The notes beneath the pieces are model-generated. The model had not been told where the DNA came from. It searched no databases and was given only the letters and a program-made list of their open reading frames with translations. 64,000 nucleotides of DNA from Vanessa cardui (taxonomy: Eukaryota; Arthropoda; Insecta; Lepidoptera; Nymphalidae): contig NC_061140.1 of NCBI RefSeq assembly GCF_905220365.1, forward strand, positions 1,304,501-1,368,500. The letters run 5' to 3'. Below, piece by piece: positions 32,528-42,640 of the stretch. The position numbers were made by a program, and so were the translations under genes. Each line of letters begins with the position of its first letter. The stretch's first letter is position 1.

Positions 32528-33784
32528 CACCCGTATTTATAGACAAGTAACTACTTGATGCTAAGTAATTTCTTAATGAAGTCATTACTTGAGATTAGAA
32601 TTCTTAATTACCAAATTATATTCTATAATCGAGCAACACCCATTACTTACTTGAGCAAATGTTTAAGTCATACTTGACGTTTAGTTGTGAATTCTATGTG
32701 GCAACACTTCGGGCCTGCGTTTCGTTTCATTAATAGGTAAACATAAAATCTAAATTATTTAACACGATCTAGCAATAACCTTTTGGATTTTACTTTATTT
32801 GATATTCATATTAGTAATAGAGTTATTTAAAGTATATCTATTTGTACAAATTAAATAATAATTTAATCGGTACAAAAAATAATGTTAGGAGAGGCAAAAC
32901 GTTTGACATGATATAACCTTACCAAATTTAAATGTTTACTTTTACCTCCGGGTTATATGACGACTCGTGATTTTTTACTTAGAAAGGTTATGCATTCATT
33001 TCTTTCTTAAAAAAAAGTCCCTATCGTGTCGGTGCATTGAATTTTTTTCTGAATACCTTTTGCCAATAAAGTATATCTTATTATCTATACTGCGTTAATT
33101 TTAAAATGCAAGAAACTGACAGAAAAAGACCGTTTTCTACTTTAGAAAAGGATTTATTTTTAAATATCATTCAAAAATATGATACAATCCTAACCTGCAA
33201 ACAAACTGTCACAACAACAACACTGTCGATTGAGAAATATGCAATGTCTCCACATACAATTTGGAAGCTTCCAGTAGCATAAAAACGTAACGCAGTAAGC
33301 AACTGACACAGTGGGGTTATAGGAAGCCCTCTTTGTGTCTCTGATTCTAAAAAGCCGGTTATTTTTGGTAAAATTATATGAATCACAACATTTTTGGAGA
33401 AACGAAACCTCTTCTTAAAACAATCCTCCGAATAGTCATTAAATGGATCCACATCACGAAAGTAAACTTTGGGATTTCTAGGTTCAGGCACTTCTATTTC
33501 TTCTAATATATTATTGTCTACAACAGCAAAAACTTCTTCGATGCCATCCAAACTTTCCATTTTTCAAAATATTCAACAAAATAACCTCAAAACGTACAGA
33601 GAGAATAGTACTTCACCTCAAAAGTAATGCTTGAGTAAAGAAAACGATGACTATTACTTGGCTGAGAATTCTAACTTTTGACAGTTTTATCTTCGATCAA
33701 TGACTTAACTATAGAATAAAAATTGTTACTTAAGTAATTACTTTTACTCAAGTACTTACTTTTACTTGTCTATAAATACGGGTG
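32528..33784 (-). mobile_element. PIF/Harbinger DNA transposon, deletion derivative
   Basis: Perfect terminal inverted repeats of 23 bp begin CACCCGTATTTATAG and are flanked by TTA on both sides (32525-32527, 33785-33787). The TWA target type and the HARBI1-like protein inside agree on PIF/Harbinger. Short AAGTAA/TTACTT motifs recur just inside both ends and may be transposase sites. The 3' half of the transposase gene is missing, so this copy is non-autonomous. Confidence 0.88.
33171..33560 (-). pseudogene. HARBI1-like Harbinger transposase, N-terminal fragment
   Basis: A 129-codon frame on the minus strand starts MESLDGIEEVF. Residues 40-107 match the conserved N-terminal region of Harbinger transposases: FKKRFRFSKNVVIHIILP, then GLPITPLCQLLTALRFYATG and SFQIVCGDIAYFS. 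The family normally continues into an STVSRIV-like helix and then a DDE nuclease domain. Here the reading frame appears to slip by two bases right after AYFS (residue 109), and only about 20 unrelated residues follow. The catalytic domain is absent. The Met at 33560 is well placed, about 220 bases inside the right terminal repeat. A domesticated host HARBI1 is unlikely because the gene sits within terminal repeats. Confidence 0.8.
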
Positions 33785-33787
33785 TTA

Positions 33788-34184
33788 GACAGTTTTAGTT
33801 GAGTTTATAAACAATATACCTAAAAAATTTCGCTGTTATTAAAATTAATTTCAATTAAAACTTTATAAAACAACGTAGACCATGTCTTACATCTCGCATA
33901 CATTATTTTCGTATAATAATAATAATAAAAAACTTTAAAGAGCCTTAAACCACTAGAATGGAGGCTCAAATAAAGTGAATGTTCTTTCATAAAACGAAAA
34001 GTTCGACGCTTAAGTGCGAAAGAAGATCAAAACTGTCTTTACAAAAGTAAGTAATGAAAGTGATTACATAAATAATACCGTCTTATAAACGGTTTAAAAT
34101 GTTTAATAAGTAGTACAAAATTTGTTATAAATTATACCTTTACAAGCAATAAGTGACCAAGATGTCCCAGCCGATACAACATGT
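33788..34184. other. Anonymous AT-rich sequence
   Basis: Contains a short ATA repeat at about 33916-33931. No gene is seen. Confidence 0.45.
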
Positions 34185-34186
34185 GA

Positions 34187-34295
34187 TTCAAATTCAAATT
34201 CAAATTTTTGTCTACCCGTCTGGTTGTTCCGGCTAATCTCTGGAAAGGTTAGACCGATTGTCACGGTACTTTCACTTACAGATAGCTGATGTAAT
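34187..34295 (-). repeat. LINE 3' tail with AAATTC repeats
   Basis: On the minus strand a stretch ending in agattagccggaacaaccag and acgggtagacaaa leads to tandem GAATTT units. The shape is that of a non-LTR retrotransposon 3' end. A related piece lies at 37060-37165. Confidence 0.5.
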
Positions 34296-34382
34296 AAAGA
34301 ATAAATTAGGCTACAACAGTAACGTTTTGGTTAATTACAAATGCGCTTAAAGTCATAGGCACAGCTAGAGTAAAAAAAATAG

Positions 34383-34512
34383 CATAGATAGGGTGGTAAA
34401 TAGGCCACTTGATGTTAAATAGTAATTTATACTAATAGAGATCGGCGCTGTAAGAAATAATAATGATCCAATTATCAATGCTCTATCAACTTTGGGTACA
34501 AAGGTGTTAAAG
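34383..34512 (-). repeat. REP-2 fragment, diverged
   Basis: It has ataggccacttgatgttaaa and gcgctgtaagaaataataat, degraded REP-2 segments. Confidence 0.45.
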
Positions 34513-34546
34513 TGTTGCTTGCCATAAGCCCGGCAAATCAAATCAA

Positions 34547-34655
34547 AATAAACTTAATTCAAGAAGGCTTTTACAAGCACTTTTAAATCGTCACTTAACA
34601 ATTAAGTAAAGTTACCACCGGCTCGAAAAGTAGATTCTACCGAGAAGAACCGGCA
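34547..34655 (-). repeat. LINE-A 3'-end copy, short
   Basis: It has aatcaaataaaataaact-like tail bases, gcttttacaagcacttttaa and gagaagaaccggcaac. Confidence 0.65.
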
Positions 34656-35120
34656 ACAAATAAATATCTGTGTTATTGGTTTATTGTTATCTCGATGATA
34701 TGAAATTTTAGACAGTTTTCAAAATTTTGAAAAAAATGCTTTTACGTATAGAAGCTCGGTGGACTGAAACTTCAAGCACTTTTTAAGGGAGTAGGTCTTT
34801 TCCCAGAAGGGCAATAATGATGGGCTTTTATTTTACATTTAAGAAACGAGGTCACGTTCATATTAAAATTAAAAAAAAAAATTTTTGAAAGAAATCATTC
34901 ACGAGAAACTGAATAATGTTTAAAATATTTCTCTTTAAAAATTTTAACATTGACAAAGTCTTATATAAAATATATATACAAATAAAAATTTATACGCACT
35001 GTTAAAACATTAATATTGGCAGAAATAACGGCCTTATTTAAAAGCTCTGGGCGAAATGTCAATCGGTAGTCCATTACACCAGTGACCTTGTAATTATGGA
35101 ATAATTTAAGAAGCAAGAAG
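34656..35120. other. AT-rich sequence, no feature
   Basis: No gene or repeat boundary is recognised. Confidence 0.45.
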
Positions 35121-35274
35121 TTAGTAGTTGCCGCCCGTGGCTTGGCTCGCGTTTTAGGAGGTTGTTTGTCACATGTCAGCCAAAAAAAGAGCTTATGTTC
35201 TTCTCCTACGTCCTTGGTTCTTTGGTTTGGTTGTGAAAGAGCGACGGACAGACGGAGTTATAGAAGTATAGATT
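35121..35274 (-). mobile_element. HEL-A copy, degenerate
   Basis: Minus strand: 5' end at about 35274 (tctatacttctataactccg), 3' end in gccacgggcggcaactac then taa instead of CTAG. Part of the middle is missing. Confidence 0.65.
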
Positions 35275-36010
35275 AGAAACTTGAACAGTCGACAAAGTAC
35301 GTATATATAGTATGCTACACATTCGCAGTTTGTTATTTCATTCCCATGTATGTTATTCTAGGACTAGGACTGATCTTTTGCCTTAAGGTTTCTTGGAAGA
35401 GAAAAGGTCTATTGCACCTCAGGCAACTTTCGTTAATCTCATTTTTTTATCTAGATTAACAATGACATGAAATAAAGAGCATATAAATTAAATAAAAATC
35501 TAAATTCTGTGCTAAATTCTCTCCTGTTAAGAAGAAGAGAGAAGGTTTGAAGCTTGTATGTATTGCTTAGAATAAATATAAGTAAAACTTAACCAATAAA
35601 TTCGGGTTCCCAGGAAGGCATAATTGAGCTGTCATATGCTTAAGCTTTTATGTTATGTCTAGATTAACTGTGGACTAAGATAAAAGGTAGAGTAGGTTTT
35701 AGGCTAGAAGTGGAATAGACATTTTGTTACTTTGTAAAACATAATAAACATGTTTATCTTTAATCTGAACAACAGTTTTGATAACGTAAGGGGATGTTTG
35801 AGTTGCTACACAACGGCTAACTCTAGGCTAATTTATTCAAATCTAACTCTGAGCACACATAGTTTCATATTTCGCAAATCGTAGCACAGCTATTCGTTAT
35901 TTACACCGTAAAGTTACAACACAAAATAGACTCTATCTCAAGTGCATAAATATCATAATACAATGAATTCGACAAATGACAAAATGTCGCGTAATACAAT
36001 TTTCACAAAG
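35275..36010. other. Stretch with one LINE-like fragment
   Basis: At about 35375-35450, ttgccttaaggtttcttgga, then agagaaaaggtc, resembles the LINE tail at 46830-46995 in the other orientation. Nothing else is recognised. Confidence 0.4.
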
Positions 36011-36012
36011 TA

Positions 36013-36336
36013 CAGTCGGGGTAAGAGAACGTTCGTCACCTTAAGATCTATTTTCGTGTGCTCAGTATGAGCGATCTGCTTTACCAATCGAGCATATATG
36101 ACACTGACAAATATATTTTGACAAATCAGTAGAAGATACCATATCTATTTTATATTTGTAATGACTAATTACGCCATTAAAAAGATTTCATGTTGATGTC
36201 AAACTAGACGTATCATCATACTATGTAAGTTTAATCTTATATACAGTTGTCAGTTTAGTTTCAAAAGGTACTAAGAGTTAACGACTTGATAAAGGAATGA
36301 ATTTGAAAACTGACGAAGGTTTTCTTACTCTCACTG
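36013..36336 (-). mobile_element. Tc1/mariner-type MITE, 324 bp
   Basis: TIRs (left cagtcggggtaagagaacgt; right cagtgagagtaagaaaacct when read inwards) are flanked by TA on both sides. It shares both ends with the 194-bp MITE at 12953-13146 in inverse orientation and has about 130 more internal bases. Confidence 0.8.
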
Positions 36337-36616
36337 TACAAATTTAGATCCTGTTTGAAAATGTCTTTGTGGGGTACGATAACACGTTTTATAATGTTTT
36401 GTAATAATATATTAAAGATGTTGATTACGTAATGATTCCAAGAGTAATTGTCCCGTTCCTCTGTGTTTAGGAAACGAGTGCTTCCTTTGTTTGTCATTGT
36501 GTGTGAAGTAAATTCAAACTTCACTTGTAAATTATATTATAGTAATAAATAATGTATATTAGTTATTGCGATAAAATCTATTTAATAAATTTCTATCTCA
36601 TTATCAACAATTACAA

Positions 36617-36815
36617 TCAAAATCAAAATAAACTTTATTCAAGTGGGCTTTTACAAGCACTTTTGAATCGTCATTTAACAATTAAGTGAAGCTACCACCG
36701 GTTCGGAGAGTAGATCCTACCGCGAAGAACCAGCAAGAAATTCAGTAGTTACTCTCATTCATCATTTAAAAAATACAAAGTCATGTTAGTTAATACAATT
36801 ATTTAAATTTAATTT
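36617..36815 (-). repeat. LINE-A 3'-end copy
   Basis: It has aatcaaaatcaaaataaact, then gaagctaccaccggttcgg and gttagttaatacaattattt. It is a clear family member. Confidence 0.75.
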
Positions 36816-37059
36816 TAATTAACCCTTGTTCTATTCCTCTGAGATATGCTGACTAAGTTACGCGCAGTGATATGATCACGTCATCAGAGAAATTAACAAT
36901 AAAATTGATGACAGCAAATTTTGGCAAATATGTATAAATTGAGATTAAGTAAAAATTGTATTTTAATATATCACTCTTGGTTCTCACATCGACTTCGTAT
37001 GCGTTTGTTTTTATCAAATAAAGTTAGTGTTGTAAGTTATGACTTCAGATATCTGCCAG

Positions 37060-37165
37060 TGAATGTCCCGTCAAAAACTGTTAGATTAGTCGGAACAAAC
37101 AGACAGACAGACATAAATTGTAAGCCATATTATTTTGGTATATGTATCGTGTATAGACACATGCA
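37060..37165 (+). repeat. LINE-like 3' end
   Basis: It has tgttagattagtcggaacaa, then acagacagacagacat and tattttggtatatgtatcgt. It is related in arrangement to 34187-34295. Confidence 0.45.
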
Positions 37166-37876
37166 TTTAGTAAAAATTAATCTTTAAAATAATTTAAATT
37201 ATTACAAACAGACTTTTCAATTTTATTTTATGTATAGATTAATTTTAGGTGATTAAATTAAGTAAATCTGTTTTTTTTTATCCTACGCTGCCGTCCTACA
37301 TAATACCCTTGAAATTATTTGTATACTAAAACTTTAAGCATCAATGATCGATCTAAATATAGCATATTTTGTTTTTTTTATATTATATACGTTTCTTATC
37401 AATTCAGAACATTATCAAATTATAAATAAAAGTATTATTATAAATTATTGGACATTATGTGCAGTACATTATAATATATCTTTTGTATTTATTATCAAAT
37501 CTTTCAAAAAACATATCGTAGCAAAACCACCCTAATTGATAAATTATGTTTCAAACTCGAAAAGAACTTTTGAAATTTTCTCTTCTCTTAAATCTTTCTT
37601 AAGTTTTCAAAATATTGCAAGCACATTTTTCTCAAGTCCGTGTATTTCTGTCCATCCGTGAAGCACTGTGTTACAGATTACAATTCTACAATATTTTTTA
37701 AACAAAATGTATGTATTTTATTTAGAAATGGGAATGTTATTAGCTGTTAGTGTAGTATTTTAAAATATGTATTTTAAAGCGAGACAGAATTTTGCAAAAA
37801 ACGCAAATTCATTGGTTACGTTAAGAATATTTTAAACGAACAAAAAATTCACGCCACACAATCTATATAAATATTA
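37166..37876. other. AT-rich sequence, no feature
   Basis: No gene is seen; the 63-codon frame at 37344-37535 is AT-driven. Confidence 0.45.
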
Positions 37877-37880
37877 ATAA

Positions 37881-38322
37881 AACGACCTCCGTGGTCGAGT
37901 AGCCTGTACACCGGTTTTTATGGGTACGCCATTCCGAGATCCCGGATTCGATTCCCGGCCGAGTTGATGTAGATAAAGGTCATTAGTTTTCTTTGCTGTC
38001 TTGGGTCTGGGTAGTGATACTGTTGTTACTTTTGATTGATTTGATTTTCCATAACACAAGTGCTTTAGCTACTTTTAAATAAAACTAGTTATAACGAATT
38101 TCAATCGCGTATATTAATTATTTTTTGACATCCCGACGTTTCGAGCACTTTACAGCGTTCGTGGTCACGGGTAAACTAAGGTGGCATTTGTCTATTTGAG
38201 TTCTTCAAATAAACCGTTATAACTAGTTTTATTTAAATGTGTAATAATCGCGAAAATTTAAGACAACATTATGCTTTAGCTACTTACATTGTGATCAGAG
38301 TAATGTATGTGATTTTGTCCAA
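37881..38322 (+). repeat. SINE-3 copy split by FB-1
   Basis: The head is cgacctccgtggtcgagtag and the B-box is ggattcgattcccgg. The body is interrupted at tgctttagctactt, which is duplicated on both sides of FB-1 (38061-38074 and 38272-38285). It then continues to the end at about 38322. Confidence 0.82.
38075..38271 (+). mobile_element. FB-1 hairpin retroposon, copy 1
   Basis: A 197-bp unit with a 14-bp target duplication. The left stem 38077-38096 is the exact reverse complement of 38215-38234. A single-stranded 3' tail follows: aaatgtgtaataatcgcgaa, then aatttaagacaacatta. The loop includes catcccgacgtttcgagcac and tcgtggtcacggg. It has no coding capacity. It shares its start, loop segment and tail with copies 2 and 3. 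Confidence 0.85.
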
Positions 38323-38635
38323 TATTTATATTTATTTATTTATATTTATCAAATCAAAATACTTGAAAACAAGCAGTATATAAAAACTAAGTATTAATAT
38401 TCATTTCATCTGTACTTAAATTAAACCACATTTTAAAACACTTCAAAGTTGTGAATCATATTTGGTTCGGTCTGAAAATTTTAGCAAACCATTTCGGAAA
38501 CCGTAACTGATTGTTCGAAATGCAACTTTAGTAGGTGGGAATGTTAAAATAATTTTCAATTCACCTTCAGCGAATACGTTTCACATTAAGCCTTGCATAT
38601 TGATGCAAGCAATTGCTATAATATATAATATTATA
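38323..38635. other. AT-rich sequence, no feature
   Basis: Nothing recognised. Confidence 0.45.
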
Positions 38636-38904
38636 AAATCAAAATCAAAATAAACTTTATTCAATTAGGCTTTTACAAGCACTTTTGAATCGTTATTTCA
38701 CAATTAAGCGAAGCTACCACCGGTTCGGAAAGTAGATTCTACCGAGAAGAATCGGCAAGAAACTCAGTAGTTACTCTTTTTCAACATTTAAAAATACAAA
38801 GTCATCTTAGTTAAATACAATTATTAAAATTAATATGTCCGGCTTGGAAGTCAACAGGTATTAACTCCACGCTTTTTTATCATCTATAAAATCTTGTATC
38901 GAAT
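38636..38904 (-). repeat. LINE-A 3'-end copy
   Basis: It is well preserved, from the aaatcaaaatcaaaataaac tail to atcatctataaaatcttgta. It directly abuts the RTE-like fragment. Confidence 0.75.
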
Positions 38905-39318
38905 AGTATCTCCATCCATCCATCAGCCCATTTCCGTCCACTGCTGGACATAGGCCTCTTCCATTGCACGCCACTGAGATCGTTCTTGGGCTACTCGTAT
39001 CCAGCTCCTGCCAGCCGTCTTGCGTAAGTCGTCACTCCACCGTGCCCGAGGACGTCCTACACTACGTTTGCCGAGACGCGGTCTCCACTCTAGAACACGT
39101 TTCCCCCAACGGTTATCGGTTCTGCGACAAATATGGCCAGCCCACTGCGACTTCAGCTTACTGATCCGGTGGGCTATGTCGATGACTTTGGTTCTCTGGC
39201 GGATCGCCTCATTTCTGATGTGATCCCGCAGAGAAACGCCGAGCATAGCCCTTTCTATAGCACGCTGAGCGACTTTAAACTGGTGGACCAGCCTTGCCGT
39301 GAGTGTCCACGTATCTGA
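38905..39318 (-). pseudogene. RTE-like LINE, C-terminal fragment and 3' end
   Basis: Codons run from 39318 to the stop at 38923-38925 on the minus strand and code 131 residues of a non-LTR retrotransposon C-terminus. Recognisable parts are AQRAIERAMLGVSLRD, QWAGHICRRTDNRWGKRVLE, GRPRARWSDDL and EAYVQQW. After the stop comes a tail of GGAT repeats (38908-38924), as in RTE-type LINEs. The 282-codon frame covering this stretch also reads through HEL-A and SINE-1, so its first 151 codons are not part of the protein. The reverse transcriptase catalytic part is missing; the copy is a 5'-truncated relic. Confidence 0.78.
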
Positions 39319-39476
39319 ATTAATATTATAAATGTGAAAGTAACTCTGTCTGTCTGTCTGTCTGTCGACCAAACCGTTGAACCGAATTTCATAAAATTTG
39401 GTACGAAGCGAACTTAAACTGCAAGGAAGGACATAGGCTACTTTTATGCCTAACACATGACACCTTAAAACGCTAG
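39316..39476 (+). mobile_element. HEL-A copy, 3' hairpin lost
   Basis: It starts aattaatattataaatgtga, includes ctgtctgtctgtctgtcgac and ends at cgCTAG (39473-39476), but the GC-rich hairpin has gone. Confidence 0.65.
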
Positions 39477-39564
39477 CTAAGCCTAAGAATATAGATTTAA
39501 AACATATACATATTTTCATAATATAGAGAGAGATTTTAAATATGCTTAAGTATTCTAAAATAAT

Positions 39565-39869
39565 AAAGTAAAGTAACAGCCTGTAAATTTCCCGCTGCTG
39601 GGCTAATGCCCTCTTTCCCATTAAGGGGAGGGCTTGGAAAATATTCCACCACGCTGTTCCAATGCGGGTTGGTGGAATGCACACGTGGCTGAATTTCGAT
39701 GAAATTAGAGACATGCAGGTTTTATCACGATGTTTTCCTCCACCGCCGAGCACGAGATGAATTATAAACACAAATTAAGCACATATATATAGTGGTGCTT
39801 GGCTGGGTTTGAACCCGCAATCATCGGTTAAGATACACGTGTTCTAACCACTGGGCCATCTCAGCTCTC
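39565..39869 (-). repeat. SINE-1 copy with target duplication
   Basis: A full-length minus-strand copy. CTAAAATAAT is found on both sides (39555-39564 and 39870-39879), a 10-bp duplication as expected for LINE-mediated insertion. Confidence 0.88.
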
Positions 39870-39879
39870 CTAAAATAAT

Positions 39880-40185
39880 GTTTCTGATAAAATCTAACGA
39901 TAAATAATAATCGTAATGTAAACTTCTTAATGAAAGTCTTAACGTTCATAAATAATGAATTATCCAAATATCAAACAATGTATTCATGATGGACAAACAA
40001 ACAAATGAATGAATGAATGAATGAATTTGATGTTTGACAAGAGGCTGATGTAAATGCGTTCGTTGAAGCCATCGGAAATCCTTTAATAATATTCATCCTG
40101 ATGACGCTTTGTGAATATAGATGTGGAATAGTTTAAACTTAAATTTTTAATATGAAATTCTTTGTCAAAATATTTATACGATTAT
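39880..40185. other. AT-rich sequence with an AATG microsatellite
   Basis: A short run of aatg units lies at 40006-40025. No gene is seen. Confidence 0.55.
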
Positions 40186-40345
40186 TAAGTAAAACCAAAT
40201 TTTAAATTGAGGTGAATTTCATTTATTTTAATTAAACAAAGCTTCCAGAACAACAGTACACACCGCGTCGATACAAATTATTTATTAAAAAAAAAAAAAC
40301 AAAACAAAGGAATTGTTTTGCTTTAGTATTATATTTACTTCAACA
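40186..40345 (+). repeat. Direct repeat unit C, first copy
   Basis: ttattaagtaaaaccaaatt, tttattttaattaaa, then cagaacaacagtacacaccg match 42497-42640 with changes. The two copies flank the SINE-1 and block B. Confidence 0.55.
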
Positions 40346-40616
40346 ATAACAAACAACAGCAGCTTGTAAATTTTCCACTGCTGGCTAACGCCTCCTCTCC
40401 CTTTGAGGAGAAGGTTTGGAACATATTGCCCTACGCTGTTCCAATGTTGGTGGAATACACATGTGGCAGAATTTCTATGAAATTAGACACATGCAGGTTT
40501 TCTCATGATGTTTTCCTTCACCGCCGAGCAGGGGATGAATTATAAACACAAATTAAGCACATGAATATTTAGTGGTGCTTGCCTGGGTTTGAACCCAAAA
40601 TCTTCGGTTAAGATGC
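40346..40616 (-). repeat. SINE-1 copy, truncated head
   Basis: Minus strand. The head stops at ggttaagatgc and passes into tctgtggttattaagtaaaa. Its last 132 bases plus flank (40505-40636) are repeated without change at 42377-42508. Confidence 0.8.
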
Positions 40617-40967
40617 TCTGTGGTTATTAAGTAAAATCATTGAGGCCATCGTAAGATTAAAACTATTATAGTCTATATAAGCCGTAAAAGTAGTTATGGC
40701 TGAAAGACGACGTATTGGAAGGAGGACTTGGATGATAGAACGTCTTCAATCAAATGGAATCACAGTCGTTTGAACTTAGGACCTTTTTGGTTTATTACAT
40801 AGTGATGCATCTGAATTTACTCGACTAATAACCTTAAAATCTCTCATATTTCGGTGTATAAGATGTTCTTAATTGATTTTGATATTGTTAAGCAAATGAA
40901 TCGTTATGTATGTACTTAACAGACCTTGATCTATTATCACGCGAGCCCATATAGCTTGAAAATATCA

Positions 40968-41210
40968 TTATTACATAGTATAAAATAAAGTTACCGCTGA
41001 TTGTCCCTATGTACGCTTAGATCTTTAAATTGTTTTTAATAGATAGAGTAATTTGATTGGAAGGTTTTTGTAAATAATACATGGACAGCATGGTAAAGAA
41101 ATACTGATAATTTTAGAAGTTTCTAATGTTTTATCGTAAATAAACAAATATAGTAAATATATTTAGTATCAGTCTTGCATCCGTGCGGCTAGCAAGCGGG
41201 GGCGGGTCAT
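40968..41210 (+). mobile_element. HEL-B copy inside block B, copy 1
   Basis: It has attattacatagtataaaat at the start, cttgcatccgtgcggctagc, then gggggcgggtcatt at the end, where CTAG is replaced. Confidence 0.65.
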
Positions 41211-41610
41211 TAATAAAAATATAATCTTCACTTGATATTTCAAATTCTGGGCTACTAATAAGAAGCTTATGTCCATTTAAATTCCGTATTGGCTCAGTAA
41301 AACAGTTCTGGGATCATTCTGTCAAAAATATTTCAGTACCAGCCTGTAGTCAAGTTAGTAAACGCTTCATGTACTTTGCCGTGCACTAAAATACGTGAAG
41401 CTAGAAGCTCTGTGTTGAGTTCAAAGTATTCCGAAACCGGAGTAGTTTCTGTGGTTTTGGAATACTGTTGTATCGTATTAAGGGAGTGCATCTCTGATTT
41501 AGTTTATTTTCGTTAGTCATGTCATGTCCAGTATGACCAAAATCAGTTAGAACATGATTATACAAGAATTTTCCTTAAAATTTACGTCGAGCACATATTC
41601 AGAACAACAA

Positions 41611-41843
41611 AAGAAGGTTCGGAACATATTCCAACGCAGGTTGGTTACACATGTGGCAGAATTTCTATCAAATTAGACACATGCAGGTTTCCTCACGATG
41701 TTTTCCTTCGCCGCCAAGCACGAGAACAATTATAAACACAAATTAAGCACATGAAATTTAGTGATGCTTGAATGGGTTTGAACCCGCAATCAACGGTGAT
41801 CAAACAAGATGCACGCGTTCTAACCGCTGGGCTGTCACGGCTT
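41611..41843 (-). repeat. SINE-1 copy inside block B, copy 1
   Basis: Minus strand, with the head at gctgggctgtcacggct. The tail is truncated. Confidence 0.7.
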
Positions 41844-42139
41844 TTATTCAGAACTCCGCAAGAGAAACTCAAATTTTACCAATAACATTTACAATCGTCA
41901 TCCGATAAAATGTATTCAAGATTTTTACTCTGTGACAGCATAGGGCTTTGATTACACCTCACGTTCACAATATATGGTAATCAGGACCCTCTCGTCCTCT
42001 TGGGATTTCTAAAGCCCACGAATTTGTCCGGGATTCATACTTAGAAAATCATATACTTTTTTTATTTGTCTATCATGTGAAAATAAGATCTTATTGTAAT
42101 GGATGATAAATTTTGTATGATTTCTTAACTTGTTATGTA

Positions 42140-42366
42140 CTAGCGACCTACCCCGACTTCGCACGGGCGCAATGCTGATACTAAATATACTACAGTTTTC
42201 TTTTTGTTCATTTACTGTATTCTCCATGTATTATATACAAAAACCTTCCTCTCGAATCATTTTATCTTTTAAAAAATACCGCACAAAAATCCGTTGCGTA
42301 ATTTTAAAGATCTAAGCATACATAGGGACAGACAGCGGTAAGCGACTTTGTTTCATACCATGTACA
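42140..42366 (-). mobile_element. HEL-B copy inside block B, copy 1
   Basis: Minus strand; the 3' end is CTAG at 42140-42143, next to gcgacctaccccgacttcg. It is a complete-looking HEL-B up to atggtatgaaacaaagtcgc near its 5' end. Confidence 0.7.
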
Positions 42367-42376
42367 GATAACGAAA

Positions 42377-42508
42377 ATGATGTTTTCCTTCACCGCCGAG
42401 CAGGGGATGAATTATAAACACAAATTAAGCACATGAATATTTAGTGGTGCTTGCCTGGGTTTGAACCCAAAATCTTCGGTTAAGATGCTCTGTGGTTATT
42501 AAGTAAAA
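42377..42508 (+). repeat. 132-bp direct repeat flanking block B
   Basis: Identical at every base I compared to 40505-40636: a SINE-1 head part plus tctgtggttattaagtaaaa. It follows block B directly through the shared atgatg. Confidence 0.9.
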
Positions 42509-42640
42509 CCAAGTTTTAAATTTACTAGCTATTTTTTTATTTTAATTAAAAGAAGCTACTAGAACAGCACACAACGCGTCCACTGTATATTAAAAACAAT
42601 CGTGTTGCCTTAGTATTATGTTGACTAATATAATACCAAT
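42497..42640 (+). repeat. Direct repeat unit C, second copy
   Basis: It starts ttattaagtaaaaccaagtt and continues with tttattttaattaaaagaag and agcacacaacgcg, a diverged copy of 40186-40345. Confidence 0.55.

Larger units (their letters stand above)
40637..42383 (+). repeat. Duplicated block B, copy 1
   Basis: From tcattgaggccatcgtaaga to acgaaaatgatg, this block recurs at 44267-45966 with few differences. It carries HEL-B pieces, a SINE-1 piece and single-copy-like sequence, and no gene. Copy 2 lacks about 46 bases that copy 1 has at about 41620-41665. Confidence 0.85.

Noticed and set aside
33171..33560. A domesticated host HARBI1-like gene
   Set aside because: The frame lies between perfect transposon terminal repeats with TTA duplications, is truncated before the nuclease domain and has a frameshift.
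39319..39771. N-terminal half of a 282-codon frame, as part of a larger protein
   Set aside because: This part reads through a HEL-A and a SINE-1 on the wrong strand. Only the last 131 codons are LINE protein.
40006..40025. CRISPR-like repeats
   Set aside because: The short tandem AATG run, like the CA and TA runs, is a microsatellite. There are no repeat-spacer units, and the genome is eukaryotic.
42009..42315. Frames repeated at 42009-42315 and 45626-45899 as a conserved small gene family
   Set aside because: They lie inside HEL-B within the duplicated block. Their conservation comes from the DNA duplication, not from protein selection.
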